DNA from: Deltaproteobacteria bacterium | GTDB lineage: Bacteria > Desulfobacterota > Desulfuromonadia > Desulfuromonadales > Geothermobacteraceae | Assembly (NCBI GenBank): GCA_003695205.1 | Contig: RFIO01000494.1 | Coordinates: forward strand, 1-10,654 | Length of the DNA stretch: 10,654 nucleotides | Direction: 5' to 3' | Part shown: one piece after another, positions 7,400 through 10,654 of the stretch | Layout: each line of letters opens with the position of its first letter | How positions within the stretch are numbered: position 1 is the first letter of the stretch | Notes under the pieces: generated by a model | The model's database searches: none | What the model was told of the DNA's origin: nothing | Seen by the model: the letters and a program-made list of their open reading frames with translations, nothing else | Translations under genes and position numbers: made by a program

Positions 7400-8686
7400 A
7401 TGAGTGAAATCATTGATGTCTACGCCCGCGAGATTCTCGATTCCCGCGGCAACCCGACCGTCGAAGTCGAAGTCTTCCTTGAAAGCGGTGCCATGGGCCG
7501 TGCGGCAGTTCCGAGCGGCGCCTCGACCGGCGAGCGCGAAGCCCTTGAACTGCGTGACGGTGACAAGAGCCGTTATCTTGGCAAGGGAGTGCTCAAAGCG
7601 GTTGAGAACGTCAACGAGGTGATCGCCGACGCCATCATCGGCTGGGAGGCTTCCGACCAGGCGGGCATCGACCGCAAGCTGATCGAACTGGACGGTACCG
7701 ACTTCAAGAGCAACCTGGGTGCCAATGCCACCCTGGGGGTTTCGCTCGCCTGCGCCAAGGCGGCCGCCGAGGAAGCCGGCCTGTCCCTGTACAACTACAT
7801 CGGCGGCGCCAACGCCAAGGAACTCCCCCTGCCGATGATGAATATCCTCAACGGCGGCGCCCACGCCGACAACAATGTCGACATCCAGGAATTCATGATC
7901 ATGCCCGCCGGCGCCGGTTCCTTCAAGGAAGCGCTGCGCATGGGAGCGGAAATCTTCCACCAGCTGAAGAAGGTTCTCAAGGACAAGGGCTACAACACCG
8001 CCGTCGGCGATGAAGGCGGTTTCGCGCCGAACCTCAAGAGCAACGAGGAAGCTCTGCAGGTGATCATGGAAGCGATCGAAGCTGCCGGCTACAAGGCTGG
8101 TGAAGATATCCTGCTTGCCCTCGACGTTGCCGCGTCCGAGCTGTACGACAACGGCAGGTACAACTTCGCCAACGAGGCCGAAGCAATCAAAACCGCCGAG
8201 CAGGTGGTCGACTTCTACGAGGACCTGGTCAACCGCTACCCGATCATCTCCATCGAGGACGGTATGGCCGAAAACGACTGGGACGGCTGGAAGCTTTTGA
8301 CCGAGCGGCTTGCCGGCAGGATCCAGCTGGTGGGTGATGACCTGTTCGTTACCAACACCCGCATCCTCAAGGAAGGGATCGACAAGGGGATCGCCAACTC
8401 CATCCTCATCAAGCTGAACCAGATCGGCACCCTGACCGAAACCCTCGAGGCGATCGAGATGGCCAAACGTGCCGGCTACACCGCCGTCGTCTCCCACAGG
8501 AGCGGTGAGACCGAGGACACCACCATCGCCGACCTGGTTGTCGCCACCAATGCCGGCCAGATCAAGACCGGTTCGCTGTGCCGCACCGACCGCGTCTGCA
8601 AGTACAACCAGCTGCTGCGCATCGAGGATGAACTCGACACCGTCGCCGTCTTCGCCGGCAAGGACGTCTTCTACAACCTCAGGTAA
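7400..8686 (+). CDS. eno: Enolase (phosphopyruvate hydratase)
   Basis: Enolase interconverts 2-phosphoglycerate and phosphoenolpyruvate in glycolysis and gluconeogenesis. The 428-residue protein is full length. Motifs include AREILDSRGNPT at the N-terminus, catalytic Glu205 in GDEGGF and Lys338 in IKLNQIGT, magnesium ligands Asp242, Glu286 and Asp313, His155 in GGAHADNN, and the SHRSGETEDT signature at 365-374 with Lys389. The ATG at 7400 follows GGGGGA with a 9-nt gap and gives the standard MSEIIDVYAREI start. An upstream in-frame codon at 7340 falls within the -10 box and is not used. The segment GSLCRTDRVCKYNQ carries two cysteines where many enolases have other small residues. The gene is monocistronic, divergent from phoH, and ends in a strong terminator. 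Confidence 0.99.
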   Translation: MSEIIDVYAREILDSRGNPTVEVEVFLESGAMGRAAVPSGASTGEREALELRDGDKSRYLGKGVLKAVENVNEVIADAIIGWEASDQAGIDRKLIELDGTDFKSNLGANATLGVSLACAKAAAEEAGLSLYNYIGGANAKELPLPMMNILNGGAHADNNVDIQEFMIMPAGAGSFKEALRMGAEIFHQLKKVLKDKGYNTAVGDEGGFAPNLKSNEEALQVIMEAIEAAGYKAGEDILLALDVAASELYDNGRYNFANEAEAIKTAEQVVDFYEDLVNRYPIISIEDGMAENDWDGWKLLTERLAGRIQLVGDDLFVTNTRILKEGIDKGIANSILIKLNQIGTLTETLEAIEMAKRAGYTAVVSHRSGETEDTTIADLVVATNAGQIKTGSLCRTDRVCKYNQLLRIEDELDTVAVFAGKDVFYNLR

Positions 8687-8708
8687 CACGGCACGGTCGC
8701 AAGATCAC

Positions 8709-8748
8709 AAAAAAGGCCCGCCATGCGACGACATGGCGGGCCTTTTTT
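8709..8748. terminator. Bidirectional intrinsic terminator between eno and the convergent operon
   Basis: A perfect 17-bp inverted repeat (AAAAAAGGCCCGCCATG at 8709-8725, its complement at 8732-8748) encloses the 6-nt loop CGACGA. The A-run on one side and the T-run on the other give a U-tract on both strands. It ends eno and also the convergent winged-helix operon, whose last stop is at 8769. Confidence 0.95.
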
Positions 8749-8768
8749 CATGGGGGCTTCGTTGAGAC

Positions 8769-9176
8769 TCAGACTGTTTCGAGCATATAGCTGCCGCGGT
8801 CGCGCGTGCGCCGGATACGCCCTTCCTTCTCCAGGGTCCGGATGATTTCCTGGACCCTGCGTTTGCCCAGATTCTGGACATGGGCATAGATCTCAGCCTG
8901 TCGAATCCCGGGGTGGGCGCGGATCGCATCGAGGACAATATCCTCTGCTGAAGGTTTGGCCGCCGTGTCTTCGGCCTCGTCGGCAGCGGCCGGCTGCGCA
9001 GCCGGTTCTTCCTTCGGGCCGGTGGCAGATGCGGTCACTTGAGCCGTCCCCTCAGAGGTTTCTGCTTCCTCGGCCAGCTCGGCCCGGATCTCTCCTTCGA
9101 CCTTCTTGAGCCACTGGTAGAACCAGGCGACACAAAGAATCAGGACAACAAAAATGACAAAGGCAAAAAAGGACAT
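8769..9176 (-). CDS. Membrane-anchored winged-helix protein
   Basis: I do not recognise a named gene. The 135-residue protein has an N-terminal membrane helix (about 2-22, MSFFAFVIFVVLILCVAWFY), then a KK-rich positive flank, and an Ala/Glu/Pro-rich linker (about 28-75). A C-terminal winged-helix-like domain spans about 77-135: a helix SAEDIVLDAIRAHP, the helix pair IRQAEIYAHVQ and KRRVQEIIRTLEKEG, and a wing RIRRTRDRGSY. The domain resembles MarR/GntR-like DNA-binding folds by pattern only. The topology predicts a cytoplasmic winged helix tethered to the inner membrane. The start at 9176 is chosen because GGGAG (9191-9187) precedes it and because the upstream extension to 9242 overlaps the neighbouring gene and would bury the membrane helix. 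It lies 14 nt after the zinc-ribbon gene, in one operon. It could be a regulator or a protein-interaction adaptor. Confidence 0.8.
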   Translation of the reverse strand: MSFFAFVIFVVLILCVAWFYQWLKKVEGEIRAELAEEAETSEGTAQVTASATGPKEEPAAQPAAADEAEDTAAKPSAEDIVLDAIRAHPGIRQAEIYAHVQNLGKRRVQEIIRTLEKEGRIRRTRDRGSYMLETV

Positions 9177-9190
9177 GTCAGCCGAACTCC

Positions 9191-9517
9191 CTATTCGCCG
9201 GCAGCCCGGCTCTCCTGAATCTCTTCCTCGGCCTTGAACCACTTTTCAAACCAGGTCCGATGATCTTTTTCGGAAAGAATCTGCAGGTCATTGGGACCAA
9301 GCCATACGCCACCGCAGCCGGGACATTTGTCGAGGGGGACGCCGCGGAAGGTCATGGCCTCAATTTCCTCACCGCACTTGGGGCAGCGGTTGTGGCAAAG
9401 ATCCTTGACCAGCCGGTCCCTTTCCTGCTTGCGCAGCCTGGCGATCAGTTCCTTTTCCCGTTCGTAAATGTACTGGTTCTCCAAGGCTTTTTCGCGTTCT
9501 TTCCAGATGTCGGTCAT
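9191..9517 (-). CDS. Small TFIIB-type zinc-ribbon protein with charged helical N-terminus
   Basis: This protein has 108 residues. One zinc ribbon of the zf-TFIIB type spans residues 45-81: CPKCGEEIEAM, then CPGCGGVWLGPNDL, with Cys45, Cys48, Cys65 and Cys68 as ligands. Residues about 5-38 (KEREKALENQYIYEREKELI) form a long charged helix. It recalls the helix of IF1/ATPase-inhibitor-like proteins and is seen in other small bacterial zinc-ribbon proteins; this is a resemblance only. The C-terminal tail (about 83-104) is another charged helix. The ATG at 9517 has GAGGGG at 9529-9524, 6 nt upstream, and a good promoter lies just before it. The gene is first in a two-gene operon with the winged-helix protein. 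The function is unknown; a role in protein or nucleic-acid binding is conceivable. Confidence 0.85.
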   Translation of the reverse strand: MTDIWKEREKALENQYIYEREKELIARLRKQERDRLVKDLCHNRCPKCGEEIEAMTFRGVPLDKCPGCGGVWLGPNDLQILSEKDHRTWFEKWFKAEEEIQESRAAGE

Positions 9518-9552
9518 GGCTCACCCCTCTTCTATCTACAGGATTTTACACA

Positions 9553-9580
9553 AGTATAACCGACAGGCCCCATTTGGCAA
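9553..9580 (-). promoter_or_regulatory. Sigma70-like promoter of the zinc-ribbon/winged-helix operon
   Basis: On the minus strand TTGCCA (9580-9575) and TATACT (9558-9553) are spaced 16 nt apart. Transcription would begin near 9546, about 29 nt upstream of the ATG at 9517. It lies in the 74-bp gap after the cas6 stop, so the pair can be expressed independently of cas6. Confidence 0.6.
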
Positions 9581-9591
9581 CAGGGGGAGGA

Positions 9592-10527
9592 CTACCGATT
9601 CAAAATGAAGCTGCCAGCGCCAAAAGCCGCCCCCTTGCCAAAATTGAACTGACGGCAAAGATGGATGAAGGGACCGGCCACCTCCAGCCATTCCCGGGGT
9701 ATATCTACCGATCCGACCACGCCGCCAAGATCCTGAGACGTGTGGTCGCCCTCCAGTCGGCGCCAGTCCTGCCAGCGCAGAGTCCCACGGATATCCGTAG
9801 CGGGCAGCTCCGCCAGCAGGGCCTGCGGGTCGGCCAGCAGGTCGACTCCGCACCAGGCATGAACCAGGGAACTGACCCGCCGGACCATGACCGGGACCAG
9901 ATGCTTGAGCCCTGGGCGAAACAAGGGCTTTCCACGAGCAAGAATCCGGGCGGGGGTTATGAATGTCAGGGTGCATGGCCGCATGGAAATCTCCTCGGGC
10001 CAGAGTTGATGCAACGGCCACTCGGGTTCCCGCCAGGCGGCACCGGTGTGCCAGATCGGTATGGCGGCGCCATCGATACCTACGGCGTCGACCCGGTCGA
10101 GGGTGAAATGACCCTGGCCGTTGAAAAGTCCTCTCCTGCCAAGGTCACGAAACAGACAGGCGAACGCCTGAGCGAAATGCCGGCCGCGCCCGACCAGGAG
10201 AAAGTCAAGGGGCAGGACATCCCCGGGCTCGAGTTTTACGGACTGAGCACTGTCGAGCTGAAGGATGAACGGAACCGGCGTGACAGGCGCCAGCCGCCGC
10301 ATCCTCGGATCGGCCGGTGCTGCCGGAAACAAGAGTTCCGAAAGGCCTTCTCGCATCATGCCATCCGAGGACTCGAGCAGTTGCCGGCCGACCTGATAGG
10401 CCTCCCTGCGCAGCCGAAGCAGATGCGTCCAATCGAGGTCAAAACTTTCCTCGAATTCGAGATGCAGGCGCATGCAGACGCCGTCAATATCTTCGAGCCG
10501 GCCCAGGGCCGGAAGCAGATTCATCAT
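9592..10527 (-). CDS. cas6: Cas6-family CRISPR precursor-RNA processing endoribonuclease (RAMP)
   Basis: Cas6 cuts CRISPR repeat transcripts into guide RNAs. The C-terminal half matches the Cas6 pattern (COG5551/PF10040 type). From the proposed start it shows PVPFIL at about 84-89, the hydrophobic strand PLDFLLVGRG at about 106-115, GLFNGQGHFTLDRV at 133-146, LTFITPARI at 187-195, the helix VRRVSSLVHAWCG at 215-227, and the terminal Gly-rich loop FGKGAAFGAG at 296-305. The N-terminal part lacks the usual Arg-Gly-x-Phe-Gly type segment and I cannot identify the catalytic His. The start is uncertain. The open frame extends to 10623, but that runs through group II intron RNA. The candidates are ATG 10527 (GGGAGGAG 12 nt upstream), ATG 10473, or ATG 10560 made at the intron-exon junction. 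If the intron split the gene, the true 5' exon lies outside the window. No CRISPR array or other cas gene is visible. Confidence 0.8.
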   Translation of the reverse strand: MMNLLPALGRLEDIDGVCMRLHLEFEESFDLDWTHLLRLRREAYQVGRQLLESSDGMMREGLSELLFPAAPADPRMRRLAPVTPVPFILQLDSAQSVKLEPGDVLPLDFLLVGRGRHFAQAFACLFRDLGRRGLFNGQGHFTLDRVDAVGIDGAAIPIWHTGAAWREPEWPLHQLWPEEISMRPCTLTFITPARILARGKPLFRPGLKHLVPVMVRRVSSLVHAWCGVDLLADPQALLAELPATDIRGTLRWQDWRRLEGDHTSQDLGGVVGSVDIPREWLEVAGPFIHLCRQFNFGKGAAFGAGSFILNR

Positions 10528-10558
10528 CTGTCCGTTGGGCTCCTCCCGTTTTTTTGCC

Positions 10559-10595
10559 ATCGGGTAGGAGGCGGGGTTACCCCCGCCGTCCTCCC
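10559..10595 (-). ncRNA. Group II intron domain VI with bulged branch-point adenosine
   Basis: GGGAGGA (10595-10589) pairs with TCCT-A-CCC, leaving one A (10565) unpaired, 7 nt before the last intron base. The upper stem GGCGGGG/CCCCGCC is capped by a GTAA (GNRA) tetraloop. The bulged A at 7 to 8 nt from the 3' splice site is the defining branch point for lariat formation. Confidence 0.85.
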
Positions 10596-10596
10596 A

Positions 10597-10630
10597 CACC
10601 ACCGTGCGTACGGTCCCGTACACGGCGGTT
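10597..10630 (-). ncRNA. Group II intron domain V
   Basis: This is a 34-nt hairpin. The lower helix pairs 10629-10622 with 10598-10605 and includes the G-U wobble 10626/10601 within the CGC triad. A 2-nt bulge (10607-10606, GC) lies on the 3' strand. An upper 5-bp helix GTACG/CGTAC (10621-10617 with 10612-10608) has loop GGAC. Length, bulge position and wobble all match domain V, the catalytic core that binds the active-site metals. Confidence 0.85.
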
Positions 10631-10654
10631 CATGAAACGTGTTGAAAACCATGA

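Larger units (their letters stand above)
10559..10654 (-). mobile_element. Group II intron, 3' end (continues beyond the window)
   Basis: The minus strand carries a domain V hairpin followed by a domain VI hairpin and the terminal CCCGAT, the canonical 3' end of a bacterial group II intron. A catalytic triad reading C-G-C (10627-10625) is typical of group IIC-like introns. The intron should end at or near 10559 (terminal AT), and the downstream exon begins GGCAAAAAAACGGG. Domains I-IV and any reverse transcriptase/maturase gene lie beyond 10654. The intron and cas6 are co-oriented. Confidence 0.85.

Noticed and set aside
7376..8689. A 437-codon minus-strand frame opposite eno
   Set aside because: It is a mirror of enolase codon usage; the enolase signature and active-site residues are on the plus strand.
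9177..9242. An upstream start for the winged-helix gene at 9242
   Set aside because: It lies within the zinc-ribbon gene and would place charged residues before the membrane helix. The ATG at 9176 has GGGAG upstream.
10528..10623. A direct reverse transcriptase-Cas6 fusion protein
   Set aside because: The upstream part of the open frame coincides with domain V/VI RNA structure and encodes no RT residues. The frame is open by chance, and a fusion is not supported.
9518..10654. A CRISPR array near cas6
   Set aside because: I looked for regularly spaced direct repeats of 25 to 40 nt on either side of cas6 inside the window and found none. The 74-bp gap downstream holds only a promoter and ribosome binding site.

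Overview
This GC-rich bacterial window (10,654 bp) reads as a chromosomal segment from a Desulfuromonadales-type organism (Geobacter, Desulfuromonas or Pelobacter relatives). That placement is inferred from gene order and protein character; no taxonomic search was run. The left two thirds are a dense minus-strand operon, transcribed toward lower coordinates: phoH, a 7TMR-HD (PgpH-type) phosphohydrolase, ybeY, a dgkA-PAP2 fusion, a CBS/CorC protein, lnt and the start of prfB. It is the ybeZ-ybeY-ybeX-lnt cluster known from E. coli, expanded with a membrane HD phosphohydrolase and a lipid kinase/phosphatase, and followed by prfB. Gaps in the operon are short (8 to 80 nt) or are overlaps (11, about 16 and 104 nt), so coupled transcription and translation are likely. 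The genes serve ribosome and RNA quality control (PhoH, YbeY, RF2) and envelope or lipid homeostasis (Lnt, DgkA-PAP2, CorC), with probable c-di-AMP turnover by the HD protein.

At about 7206-7399 a divergent intergenic region separates phoH from plus-strand enolase (eno). Promoter-like elements are visible for both, and a small hairpin lies in the eno leader. eno ends at a strong, symmetrical intrinsic terminator (8709-8748) that can serve both strands, because the next genes converge on it.

The right part (8769-9517) holds a two-gene minus-strand operon with a good sigma70-like promoter. It encodes a small TFIIB-type zinc-ribbon protein with a charged helical N-terminus and a membrane-anchored winged-helix protein. 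Neither has an established function that I can name.

At the right edge (9592 to about 10527) is a gene for a Cas6-family CRISPR RNA-processing RAMP protein. Immediately upstream of it lies the 3' end of a group II intron: domain V with a CGC triad and domain VI with a bulged branch-point adenosine, ending near 10559. The intron body and its reverse transcriptase, if present, lie beyond the window. No CRISPR array or other cas gene is visible, so the Cas6 is either the edge of a larger locus or an orphan next to a retroelement. This junction is the most unusual part of the window.
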